This document shows, one piece after another, positions 9,054 through 17,038 of a stretch of 64,000 bases of DNA. The position numbers and the translations under genes were made by a program. Source of the DNA: CBDHFN01 sp965262605 (GTDB lineage: Bacteria > Pseudomonadota > Alphaproteobacteria > JASGCL01); assembly GCA_965262605.1 (NCBI GenBank), contig CBDHFN010000002.1, positions 186,001-250,000 on the forward strand. The letters are read 5' to 3'. A model generated the notes under the pieces. It was given only the letters and a program-made list of their open reading frames with translations, searched no databases and had not been told where the DNA came from. The number at the start of each line of letters is the position of its first letter. Positions within the stretch are counted from its first letter, which is position 1.

Positions 9054-10593
9054 AAATTAAATCTTTTGTATATTGGTGTTGCGGATTTTTCAATAAATTT
9101 TGCGGGGTGTTTTCTTCAATAACATCGCCATTATTCATCACCACGACATTATCGCATAATTGCATAATTACATAAAAATCATGGCTGATAACAATACAGC
9201 TAAGCCCTGATTTTTGGCTTATTTCCAAGATTAAATCAATGATTTTTTGCCCCGTGCTTTTGTCAAGCGCGCTGGTCGGTTCGTCTAAAATTAGCAATTT
9301 AGGCTGCATAATCAAGGCGCGTGCCAGCGCGATTCGTTGGCGTTGCCCGCCTGAAAATTCATGGGGGTATTTTGTGCAATCTTCGGGATTTAAGCCCACG
9401 GCGATTAATTGCGCGGCGATTTTAGCTTGCTTTTCGGCTTCACTAAGCTTAACAAAATGAAAATCAAGGGGTTCTTGGCAAATTTGCCCGATATTCATGC
9501 GCGGTGATAGCGAAGAATAAGGGTCTTGAAATAAAATCTGCATTTCCTTGCGATAGGGCAAAAATTGTTGGTGATTAAAATTTTGATACGCAATATCGTT
9601 GAATTTCATCATGCCCGAACTGGCAATTAATCGTAATAAAGCGTGCGCCATCGTGGATTTTCCAGACCCGCTTGCGCCGATGATTCCCAAAATTTGCCCT
9701 TGGTGTAATTGCCAAGCGCAAGGCTTGATAATTTGGTGATAATGGCTGATTCGTTGCAAGATACCTTTTTTAATGGGGTATTGCACGGCTAAGTCTTTAA
9801 CTTGCAAGATAATTGGGGTATTTTGTGCATTTTTATCGGTCTTAATTGGGGGAATGCGCAATAATTCTTTGGTATACTCATGGCGCGGGTTGGTAAAAAT
9901 ATCGCTAGTCTTACCAAATTCGCGGATTGCGCCTTGCTGCATGACAATGACTTGGTGGCACAGATGGCGCACGGAATTTAACTCATGGCTAATATAAATC
10001 AAGCATGAATTTGCGGTTTTTTGCTTGATTAATTCTAGGATTTGGCGTTTTAAATGCGCGTCCAGCGCGGTAAGCGGTTCGTCTGCGACCACTAAGCTTG
10101 GCTTATTCGCAAGCGCAATGGCGATAATCACCCTTTGGCGTTGCCCGCCTGATAATTGATGGGGCAAGCGCATCAAAAATTCATCATCATTGGGCAAGCC
10201 GACTTCACTAAGCGCGGTTTTAACCATTAAATTTAGGGTGGCTTTATCAAAATCACCAATAAAAGCTTCGGCTAATTGCTTGGCAATATGATGTAATGGG
10301 TTTAGCGTAGTTAGGGAATCTTGAAAAATAAAGCCAATATCCTTGCCCGCGTGGTGTTGGCGCGATGGTGCATCGGCAATTTCGGTTTTTTGCCCCATAA
10401 ATTCCATTGTGCCACCAATGCGCCAATTCCCAAACCACGGCATCAAGCCACTTATCGCCGAACATGCAAGGGTCTTGCCTGAACCAGATTCCCCCACTAT
10501 CCCCAAAGCCTGCCCTGATTCTAGGGCAAAGCTAAGATTATCAACCAAAATTTTATCGCCAATTTTTATGGATAAGTTGCTGATTTTAATCAT
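9034..10593 (-). CDS. yejF: ABC transporter, two fused ATP-binding domains (YejF-like)
   Basis: A 519-residue double ATPase energising a peptide-type importer. The first domain has Walker A GESGSGKT (about residues 36-43), signature LSGGQRQR and Walker B LVVADEP. The second has GASGSGKS, FSGGQRQR and LLILDEP. The two-domain layout matches YejF of the microcin C/oligopeptide uptake system. It overlaps the upstream permease stop by four bases. In other bacteria it works with YejA (receptor), YejB and YejE; only YejE is present here. Confidence 0.92.
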   Translation of the reverse strand: MIKISNLSIKIGDKILVDNLSFALESGQALGIVGESGSGKTLACSAISGLMPWFGNWRIGGTMEFMGQKTEIADAPSRQHHAGKDIGFIFQDSLTTLNPLHHIAKQLAEAFIGDFDKATLNLMVKTALSEVGLPNDDEFLMRLPHQLSGGQRQRVIIAIALANKPSLVVADEPLTALDAHLKRQILELIKQKTANSCLIYISHELNSVRHLCHQVIVMQQGAIREFGKTSDIFTNPRHEYTKELLRIPPIKTDKNAQNTPIILQVKDLAVQYPIKKGILQRISHYHQIIKPCAWQLHQGQILGIIGASGSGKSTMAHALLRLIASSGMMKFNDIAYQNFNHQQFLPYRKEMQILFQDPYSSLSPRMNIGQICQEPLDFHFVKLSEAEKQAKIAAQLIAVGLNPEDCTKYPHEFSGGQRQRIALARALIMQPKLLILDEPTSALDKSTGQKIIDLILEISQKSGLSCIVISHDFYVIMQLCDNVVVMNNGDVIEENTPQNLLKNPQHQYTKDLIYAANYQ

Positions 10594-11612
10594 GAATCCC
10601 GCCGTTTTGGGTCAAAAACATCGCGCATACCTTCGCCAATAAAAATACATAAAGCCAAAATTCCACCAATAACGATAAAGCCACTTAACCCCAGCCATGG
10701 TGCTTGAATATTTTCCTTGCCTTGTTTTAACAGCGCACCCAATGATGGCTCACCCGGGGGCAAGCCAAAACCAATAAAATCAAGCGCGGTTAGTGCCGTA
10801 ATTGAACCCGCAACGATAAATGGCAAATATGCCATGGCAGAATTAAGGCTGTTGGGCAAAATATGGCGCATAAGAATTTTAGCATCGCTTAACCCCAAAG
10901 CCTTAGCGGCGCGAACATAATCCATGGTGCGATTTTTTAAAACTTCGGCACGGACAAAACCGACTAAGCTAGTCCAGCTAAATAACAACATTAAGCCTAA
11001 TAATGAAAAAATATTTGGTTGCACAAAGCTTGCCAAAATTATCAATAAAAATAACACGGGCATACTGCCCCAAATTTCCAAGAATCTTTGCCCGAATAAA
11101 TCAATTTTACCGCCGTAATATCCGCAAATTGCGCCATAAATTATGCCGATAATAGTGCTAAAAAATGCTAAAACAAAGCCGAAATTCAGGCTTAATCGCA
11201 TACCATAAATTATTCTTGCCGCGACATCGCCTGCTTCGTCATCGGTGCCAAGATAATGATTTTTATCAGGCGCACTGGGGGCAACGGCAATATCCCTTGC
11301 CAGCGTGCGATAATGATATTTTATCGGCGGGTAAATTGCATAGCCGTTTTGATTGATATTAGTTTTGATAAAATTATCATTATAATCGGCTTCGGTCGCA
11401 AATTCGCCCCCTAATTGCGCATCAGATACAAAATTAACGATTGGAAAATAATATTGCGCCTGATATTTTACCATTAATGGCTTGTCATTCGCGATAAATT
11501 CGGCAAATAACGAAAAAACATAGATAATTATCAGCAAAATTAAACTATAATAGCTAAGTTTTTTTTGTTTAAATTGGTGAATTTTTTCCCACAACAACGA
11601 TGAAATTATCAT
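10590..11612 (-). CDS. yejE: ABC transporter permease (YejE-like)
   Basis: A 340-residue inner-membrane permease of the oligopeptide/nickel (DppC) class. It has an N-terminal helix at about 18-38 and a long periplasmic segment to about 145. Five further helices include the cytoplasmic EAA-type loop that docks to the ATPase (VLKNRTMDYVRAAKALGLSDAKILMRHILPN). YHYRTLARDIAVAPSAPDKNHYLGTDD is the YejE-type region before the LGTDDEAGDV box. It begins four bases after the solute-binding protein gene and overlaps yejF. A second permease (YejB) would be needed for a heterodimer and is absent nearby. Confidence 0.9.
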   Translation of the reverse strand: MIISSLLWEKIHQFKQKKLSYYSLILLIIIYVFSLFAEFIANDKPLMVKYQAQYYFPIVNFVSDAQLGGEFATEADYNDNFIKTNINQNGYAIYPPIKYHYRTLARDIAVAPSAPDKNHYLGTDDEAGDVAARIIYGMRLSLNFGFVLAFFSTIIGIIYGAICGYYGGKIDLFGQRFLEIWGSMPVLFLLIILASFVQPNIFSLLGLMLLFSWTSLVGFVRAEVLKNRTMDYVRAAKALGLSDAKILMRHILPNSLNSAMAYLPFIVAGSITALTALDFIGFGLPPGEPSLGALLKQGKENIQAPWLGLSGFIVIGGILALCIFIGEGMRDVFDPKRRDS

Positions 11613-11616
11613 AAAT

Positions 11617-12678
11617 TTAGGTCTTGGTTATTTCTTGCCAGATTTGCAATTTTTGCGCCAAAGCGTCTTCGTCACTATATAAAGAATTTTCAATTTTTAA
11701 AAACTTATCTTGTTTAGGAAATAAATATTTATTGGTTTGATAAGCGGTTGAAGTCAAACGGCGAATATGCTCAAACGGCGTGCTGGTAAATGATGATTCC
11801 GCCAAAGTTTTTGCAACAAGAGGAATATTTAAATAATTTATCATCGCATATGCGCCCGCGATATTTTTGGAATTATTAGGAATGACAAAAACCGCTTCGT
11901 CTTGAAAAATACCTTCCTTGGGAAACACAAAACCCATTTGTGGATTTTTTTTAGTATTTTGAAAATAAGTAGTCGTCACCGTATCAAACGCTGAAATTTT
12001 CTTTTCTGATAATAATTCAATATTATTTTGTCCAATATTAACTTTATTTTGCGATTTGCATTGCAATAATAAATCACGGACAATTTTTAAATGATTTTTA
12101 TTGGCGGTATTATAACCAAACCCTAAATATAAACATGCTAATTGGATTATTTGCGTATTATCTTCGTTTAGCCAACCAATGCTTTGGTTCGGCTTTGCCT
12201 TATCAAAAATCACGCCCCAACTGCTGGGCGGTATGGGAAAATCTTGCTTATTATAAGCCAATCCATTATATAATTTACCAATTGATACGATGTAATTTTT
12301 TTCTGTTTCATCATATTCGCCAATGATGCTGGTATTAATCAATTGATAATTGGGTAATTTCGCAAAATCTAAGGGCAAAATTTTATTATATTTTCTTAAT
12401 CTTGCACCCTCTTTGTAAGCGCAAACAAATAAATCACATTCCACTTGCCCATTAATTATTTGCTGGGTGGCATCATAATAATTCGTGAAATATTTAAATT
12501 CTAAATCAACGCCATATGAATCTATAAAATGTTGAAAATATTCCTTTTGCCCTGATGCTTGCGGCACAAAGGGTTGTAATTTTCCCACTGATTTTGCTTG
12601 GGATAATGAAATTTTAGGTAAGCTTATACCCAAAACCCCCAACCCTAACATTGATTGCATTAAATTTCGGCGATTCAT
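11617..12678 (-). CDS. Extracellular solute-binding protein (PotD/PotF-like)
   Basis: A 353-residue periplasmic receptor with a twin-arginine-like signal (NRRNLMQSMLGLGVLGISLP, cleavage probably after SLSQA). The fold resembles polyamine or iron binding proteins (FKYFTNYYDATQQIINGQVECDLFV and a later DTVTTTY region), not the 600-residue YejA expected beside YejEF. It heads the operon with yejE and yejF, so it may supply their ligand. The ATG has no Shine-Dalgarno; a promoter -10 box ends six bases upstream, implying a leaderless message. Confidence 0.72.
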   Translation of the reverse strand: MNRRNLMQSMLGLGVLGISLPKISLSQAKSVGKLQPFVPQASGQKEYFQHFIDSYGVDLEFKYFTNYYDATQQIINGQVECDLFVCAYKEGARLRKYNKILPLDFAKLPNYQLINTSIIGEYDETEKNYIVSIGKLYNGLAYNKQDFPIPPSSWGVIFDKAKPNQSIGWLNEDNTQIIQLACLYLGFGYNTANKNHLKIVRDLLLQCKSQNKVNIGQNNIELLSEKKISAFDTVTTTYFQNTKKNPQMGFVFPKEGIFQDEAVFVIPNNSKNIAGAYAMINYLNIPLVAKTLAESSFTSTPFEHIRRLTSTAYQTNKYLFPKQDKFLKIENSLYSDEDALAQKLQIWQEITKT

Positions 12679-12684
12679 GCAATC

Positions 12685-12712
12685 ATCATATATTTTTTTT
12701 TAACTTAATCAA
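12685..12712 (-). promoter_or_regulatory. Promoter of the solute-binding protein/yejEF operon, predicted leaderless
   Basis: Minus strand: TTGATT (12712-12707), 16-base spacer, TATGAT (12690-12685), then GATTGC and the ATG. The start codon falls at the expected transcription start. Confidence 0.55.
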
Positions 12713-12721
12713 TAAAAAAAA

Positions 12722-13030
12722 TTAAAAATCTATTGGAAAATTCTTCTTACGGGTTTTCTTGCGATATTGGCGCAATTCATAAAATTCGCGCACGGAATCT
12801 TGGTCCAACGATTTTGGGATTTTCTCGCTTAAACCCATTATCCATAACGCCGTCATCACGCAATTTAACGAAACCGAACCATCACCCGATTCAATTTTAC
12901 GCAAAGTCGGCAAGGAAACATCCATTCGTCTTGCTAATTCCTGCGCTGATATATTGCGGGCAATGCGCGCTTGCTTAACGCGCAAGCCAAATTGCTTTAA
13001 CTCATCTTGAATTTGCATAACTTCAAGCAT
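12722..13030 (-). CDS. hipB: HTH (XRE/Cro) antitoxin, HipB-like
   Basis: A 102-residue DNA-binding protein. The helix-turn-helix spans about residues 28-60 (ISAQELARRMDVSLPTLRKIES). The tail is basic (QYRKKTRKKNF). It overlaps the end of hipA by eight bases, so translation is coupled. By analogy with HipB it neutralises HipA and represses the pair. In E. coli hipB comes first; here the antitoxin is second. Confidence 0.88.
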   Translation of the reverse strand: MLEVMQIQDELKQFGLRVKQARIARNISAQELARRMDVSLPTLRKIESGDGSVSLNCVMTALWIMGLSEKIPKSLDQDSVREFYELRQYRKKTRKKNFPIDF

Positions 13031-14234
13031 ATTTCGCCAACACGGATTGCGGAATTTTATTCGGACGATTCATGATTTTTTGCAAATCTTCATCGGTCAT
13101 GTTATATTTTTTAGCAAGTATAGGGAATAATTCTGATTGTTCAATCGCCTTTTTAACAATTTCGCGCGCCCTTGTTTCGTCAATTCCTAAAACTTGATGC
13201 AATTTAAACCCATCGTCTAAATCGCAATCATGCGAAGTTGCTAATTTTAACGACATTTTATTATTAAATTGTGGCACTATATCAAAAACGGGCGCCAATT
13301 CCCAAATGCCAAGGCGGCATAAAAAACCATGATTTTTGGCATGGTCATCGCTGTTTCCCAACAAGATATTCATAATTGCGCGGGCAAAAATCTCTTGATT
13401 AAGGGGCATGGTAAGTCCTTTACAGCCAAGTTTTTGCGCAATATTATAATAATCATAATATGATTTATCGGTTCGGTAATCGTCATGGCATAAACCCAAT
13501 GCCGAAGCCAACGACATATAACCAAGAGGGGTAAGATTAAGATTTTCAGAATCAACCATATCAAAACGAAATAACGCCAAACAAAATTCATCATTAATAA
13601 TTACAAATTGATTATGCGTAGTGCGCAATCCAACCAAAGAAACAATAACCAAGCAAGTTTTTTCGGCTTTTAAATCATCAATGATTGATTCCCGATTAGG
13701 CATTTTAACCAAAGCATTTGGAAATAATAATTTAGGATTCGCCCCGCCCGCCGAAGCATTTGAACCAAGTATTAATTGGTCGGGTTTTAAAATTTGTTTT
13801 ATTAATTCTTTGTTTTCAATAAAAAAATCTTTTTGATTTTTTCGTTTTTCCACAAAATCTGGCGCATTTGGCGTAAGCCCAAATTCCAAATTGCCAATTT
13901 TATGCAAGGGCAAATGCAAAATATAATCCATAATACTGGCATTTTGCGGCAAATTATGCGTGGTGCGCAAGATTTTTTTGCCCCAACTATCAGGGCAGAC
14001 ATCTTCAAAAATGCCGTGAATTTGCAATTTATCCGCGGGATAAAAATCACCATCACTAAGGGGTAAGTGGATTGGGTCAACGGCATAATTATCTTCACGG
14101 GCAAGCCAGCTTTTGGCATATTGGAATTTATAGCGCGTCTGCCCCGTGGGCATTTTACCGCAAGGCGTAAGGATTCCTAAATTAACATAATTTTCGGCTG
14201 ATTCATGATAAATAAAAACAAATATTTCTTTCAT
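13023..14234 (-). CDS. hipA: HipA-type serine/threonine kinase toxin
   Basis: A 403-residue HipA-family kinase. The N-terminal subdomain is present (residues 1-100). The glycine-rich segment GSNASAGGANPK lies near 155, the catalytic loop ILLGNSDDHAKNHGFL near 310, and the metal-binding D in LAPVFDIVP just after. In E. coli HipA inactivates glutamyl-tRNA synthetase and causes persistence; targets vary in other members. All key residues look intact, so it should be active. It precedes hipB and overlaps it. No ribosome-binding site is visible; the promoter places the transcription start at the ATG. Confidence 0.92.
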   Translation of the reverse strand: MKEIFVFIYHESAENYVNLGILTPCGKMPTGQTRYKFQYAKSWLAREDNYAVDPIHLPLSDGDFYPADKLQIHGIFEDVCPDSWGKKILRTTHNLPQNASIMDYILHLPLHKIGNLEFGLTPNAPDFVEKRKNQKDFFIENKELIKQILKPDQLILGSNASAGGANPKLLFPNALVKMPNRESIIDDLKAEKTCLVIVSLVGLRTTHNQFVIINDEFCLALFRFDMVDSENLNLTPLGYMSLASALGLCHDDYRTDKSYYDYYNIAQKLGCKGLTMPLNQEIFARAIMNILLGNSDDHAKNHGFLCRLGIWELAPVFDIVPQFNNKMSLKLATSHDCDLDDGFKLHQVLGIDETRAREIVKKAIEQSELFPILAKKYNMTDEDLQKIMNRPNKIPQSVLAKYA

Positions 14235-14240
14235 ATTTAT

Positions 14241-14269
14241 AATATATATGAAATTATAATTTCAGTCAA
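14241..14269 (-). promoter_or_regulatory. hipA promoter with embedded 16-bp palindromic operator
   Basis: Minus strand: TTGACT (14269-14264), 17-base spacer, TATATT (14246-14241), six bases, then the hipA ATG. A perfect palindrome TGAAATTATAATTTCA occupies 14249-14264, filling the spacer, a position where a bound HipB dimer would block RNA polymerase. The message should be leaderless. Confidence 0.65.
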
Positions 14270-14329
14270 TGGATTCTTCAAAAATATCCATTATTTATTA
14301 AAAAATTTAAATTTAGGGTAAATCACCCT

Positions 14330-14947
14330 TTATTTCTTGTGCCGAGATTCCAAAATATCGGTTATTGCCTTAAATTCGCAGCCTTTATCTTGTAATAACA
14401 CGAATAAATGGTAAATTAAATCGGCGGCTTCGTTTGCAAGCTCATGATTATCGCCCGCCACCGCCGCCAATGCGCATTCCAACCCCTCCTCACCGACTTT
14501 TTGGGCGATGCGTTTTGTGCCTTGTTGCAATAATTTGCTGGTATAGCTTGAATCTTGGGGGTTGTCGTGGCGATTTTTAATGATATTCATTAATTGTTGC
14601 AAAATATTAACTTGAATAAATTTAGTCGGTTCTGGTTCGTTAAAGCAAGAATTATTGCCCAAATGGCAAGTTGCGCCCATGGGAATCGCTTTAATTACCA
14701 AAGCATCACTATCGCAATCAGTAAAAATTTCTTGAATTTCTAAATAATTTCCGCTGGTTTCGCCCTTTTGCCATAAGCGATTTTTACTGCGCGACCAAAA
14801 CACCACGCGCTTTGTGGCGATGCTTTCTGCCAAGGCATCAAAATTCATAAAGCCAACCATTAAGATTTGCAAATTGCGGGCATCTTGAATCACGGCGGGA
14901 ATCAAGCCATCTTGTTTCGTGAAATCAATTTTTGTGATATTTATCAT
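14330..14947 (-). CDS. hisI: Bifunctional phosphoribosyl-AMP cyclohydrolase / phosphoribosyl-ATP pyrophosphatase
   Basis: HisIE catalyses the second and third steps of histidine synthesis. The 205-residue product has an N-terminal HisI domain (VVFWSRSKNRLWQKGETSGN; metal-binding D residues in TDCDSDALV; zinc cysteines in CHLGNNSCF). A C-terminal HisE domain follows (RIAQKVGEEGLECALAAV, NEAADLIYHL). I start at the ATG at 14947, whose ATGA overlaps the hisF stop; the frame stays open further upstream but that part lies inside hisF. It is the last gene of the his operon. A weak AGGGT/ACCCT hairpin lies just after the stop. Confidence 0.95.
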   Translation of the reverse strand: MINITKIDFTKQDGLIPAVIQDARNLQILMVGFMNFDALAESIATKRVVFWSRSKNRLWQKGETSGNYLEIQEIFTDCDSDALVIKAIPMGATCHLGNNSCFNEPEPTKFIQVNILQQLMNIIKNRHDNPQDSSYTSKLLQQGTKRIAQKVGEEGLECALAAVAGDNHELANEAADLIYHLFVLLQDKGCEFKAITDILESRHKK

Positions 14948-15711
14948 AATCTTACTGCTATTCCTTGATTTTTTAAATGAATTTTTAATTCGGGGATAAG
15001 AATCGTGTTTTTGTGAAATACGCTGGCTGCCAAAGCGCCAGTTGCCCCAGTTTGCGTGAATAATTGCACAAAATCTGCCATACTTCCCGCCCCGCCCGAT
15101 GCAATAATCGGCAATGAAATATTTTCGCAAATTGGCGCGATTTGTTGAATATCATACCCTTGGCGCATGCCGTCTTGATTCATGCAGTTAAGCACAATTT
15201 CGCCCGCGCCCATATCCGCGCAAATTTGCACCCAATCGCGCGTTTTATGCAAAGTTTTTTGAGTTTTAACCACATCGCCCGTATATTGATAAACAACATA
15301 ATCGCCATGGTCAAATTTCGTATCCACACCAATAACCACGCATTGCGAGCCAAAACGGCGCGCCAATTGCGTAATTAAATCTGGATTTTCCAAGGCTGGC
15401 GAATTGATAGATATTTTATCGGCACCGCTTGATAAAATAAGCTCAGCTTGGGCGATGCTTCTGATGCCACCCGCGACACAAAACGGAATATTGATTTTTT
15501 GGGCAATTTTTTCAATCCAAGATTTATCAACGACGCGCCCGTCCGAACTGGCGGTTATGTCGTAAAACACCAATTCATCGGCGCCTTGGTCGCAATAATA
15601 TTGCGCAAGCTCCACTATATCACCAATAATTTCATGGTTTTGAAATTGCACGCCTTTAACAACTTGCCCGTCTTTAACATCTAAGCATGGGATAATTCTT
15701 AATTTAAACAT
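14944..15711 (-). CDS. hisF: Imidazole glycerol phosphate synthase, cyclase subunit
   Basis: HisF is the (beta/alpha)8-barrel that uses ammonia from HisH to make imidazole glycerol phosphate and AICAR. The 255-residue protein has the catalytic aspartates in IIPCLDVKDGQVVKGVQF (D11) and VLNCMNQDGMRQGYD (D130 region). The phosphate-binding ASGGAGS and GALAASVFH motifs are also present. Length and motifs are canonical. It overlaps hisA by 13 bases and hisIE by four. Confidence 0.97.
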   Translation of the reverse strand: MFKLRIIPCLDVKDGQVVKGVQFQNHEIIGDIVELAQYYCDQGADELVFYDITASSDGRVVDKSWIEKIAQKINIPFCVAGGIRSIAQAELILSSGADKISINSPALENPDLITQLARRFGSQCVVIGVDTKFDHGDYVVYQYTGDVVKTQKTLHKTRDWVQICADMGAGEIVLNCMNQDGMRQGYDIQQIAPICENISLPIIASGGAGSMADFVQLFTQTGATGALAASVFHKNTILIPELKIHLKNQGIAVRL

Positions 15712-16424
15712 GATATGGCTTCGCTTAATGTAATTTTTGCCTCATGTAGGGCTTTACCGATGATGGCGCCGCTTAAACCCATGGCTTGTAGTTGTTTTAA
15801 ATCTTGATAATTACTAACACCGCCCGATGCTTGAATCGCGATTTTTGGAAATTTTGCGAGTAATTCTTGATAAAATCCGAAATTTGGACCAACCTGCATA
15901 CCATCTTTGCCAATATCAGTTGCCAAAACATGCTTGATATTTGGAAAATCGGCGCATACTTGCCAAACGGAAATATCAGTTGCGCTTTGCCAACCAGACA
16001 CAGCAACTAAGGGGTAATTATCGCGAATATTAAAATCTAGCGCAAGCACAATTTTTTCTGCGCCATATTCTTTAAGCCATGCTTGGCATAAATTGGGGTT
16101 TTTAATCGCCAAAGAGCCAATAACCATGCGGTTAATGCCGATTTTTTGCAAAATTTCGCAATCTTCACGGGTGCGAATGCCACCGCCCAATTGAATAATG
16201 CCTTGAAAATTGGCACGAATCGCGCGAATCGCCTCAATTTGAGTCAATTTGCCATTTTTTGCGCCGTCTAAATCAACGACATGCAAAATTTCTGCGCCCG
16301 CATCATGAAAATTTTTGGCGATTTTTTCGGGGGCTTGATTATAAACAGAGACTTGCTGAAAATCGCCTTGCTTTAAGCGCACGCATTGCCCATTTTTAAT
16401 ATCAATACTGGGAATTATTTGCAT
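15699..16424 (-). CDS. hisA: ProFAR isomerase
   Basis: HisA opens the ribose ring of ProFAR in the fourth step. The 241-residue barrel starts MQIIPSIDIKNGQCVRLKQGDF with catalytic D8. The second catalytic Asp lies in LATDIGKDGMQVGPN, and phosphate sites are LGGGIRT and ASGGVSN. GAGGA about seven bases before the ATG supports the start, which overlaps hisH by ten bases. Confidence 0.97.
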   Translation of the reverse strand: MQIIPSIDIKNGQCVRLKQGDFQQVSVYNQAPEKIAKNFHDAGAEILHVVDLDGAKNGKLTQIEAIRAIRANFQGIIQLGGGIRTREDCEILQKIGINRMVIGSLAIKNPNLCQAWLKEYGAEKIVLALDFNIRDNYPLVAVSGWQSATDISVWQVCADFPNIKHVLATDIGKDGMQVGPNFGFYQELLAKFPKIAIQASGGVSNYQDLKQLQAMGLSGAIIGKALHEAKITLSEAISCLN

Positions 16425-17038
16425 ATATCCTCGCTTTTATTAAGAAAATTTTGTAATATTTTCTCGCCCGCTTTGCCAGATTTTTCGGGGTGAAATTGCG
16501 TGGCAAAAAAATTCTTATACTGAATAATGGCGGCAAAATCAATGCCATAATGGCAGGTTGCTTGGGTATATTCGGGCATGATTTCAACGGCATAACTATG
16601 GACAAAGTAAAAATCATCTTCGCTTGTGATGCCTTGTAAAAAAGGGTTGTTTGTGGTAATATTGCTTAAATTATTCCACCCCATTTGCGGAATAATTCGG
16701 GCATTGGTAATTTGCTTAACTGGGGCATTAATTATATTCAAGCATGGCACAATTTGCCCATTACCTTCTTCGCTATACGCGCATAATAATTGTTGCCCCA
16801 AGCAAATTCCCAAAACCGGTTGTTGCAAGTTTTTAATAACTTCACTTAAATTTTTGGCGATAATGGCTTGCATAGCAAATTGTGCCGCCCCAACGCCGGG
16901 TAAAATCACCCAATTTGCCTTATTGATAATTTTAGCATCATCGGTAATGACGCTTTCATATCCTAATCTTGTTAAAGCCGCGGTGATTGACGCAAAATTT
17001 GCCCCGCCACCTTGAATTATCGCCACGAATTTATTCAT
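16415..17038 (-). CDS. hisH: Imidazole glycerol phosphate synthase, glutamine amidotransferase subunit
   Basis: HisH releases ammonia from glutamine for HisF. The 207-residue class I amidotransferase has the nucleophile in VLGICLGQQLL (Cys near residue 79) and the catalytic His/Glu in ATQFHPEKSGKAG. The oxyanion strand sequence appears as LPGVGAAQFAM. ATGA overlap with the upstream hisCB stop couples translation. Although hisA lies between hisH and hisF, their operon position is normal for proteobacteria. Confidence 0.97.
   Translation of the reverse strand: MNKFVAIIQGGGANFASITAALTRLGYESVITDDAKIINKANWVILPGVGAAQFAMQAIIAKNLSEVIKNLQQPVLGICLGQQLLCAYSEEGNGQIVPCLNIINAPVKQITNARIIPQMGWNNLSNITTNNPFLQGITSEDDFYFVHSYAVEIMPEYTQATCHYGIDFAAIIQYKNFFATQFHPEKSGKAGEKILQNFLNKSEDICK

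Noticed and set aside
14948..15130. An N-terminal extension of HisIE by 61 residues
   Set aside because: This part lies within hisF in another frame; the ATG at 14947 overlapping the hisF stop is the natural start.
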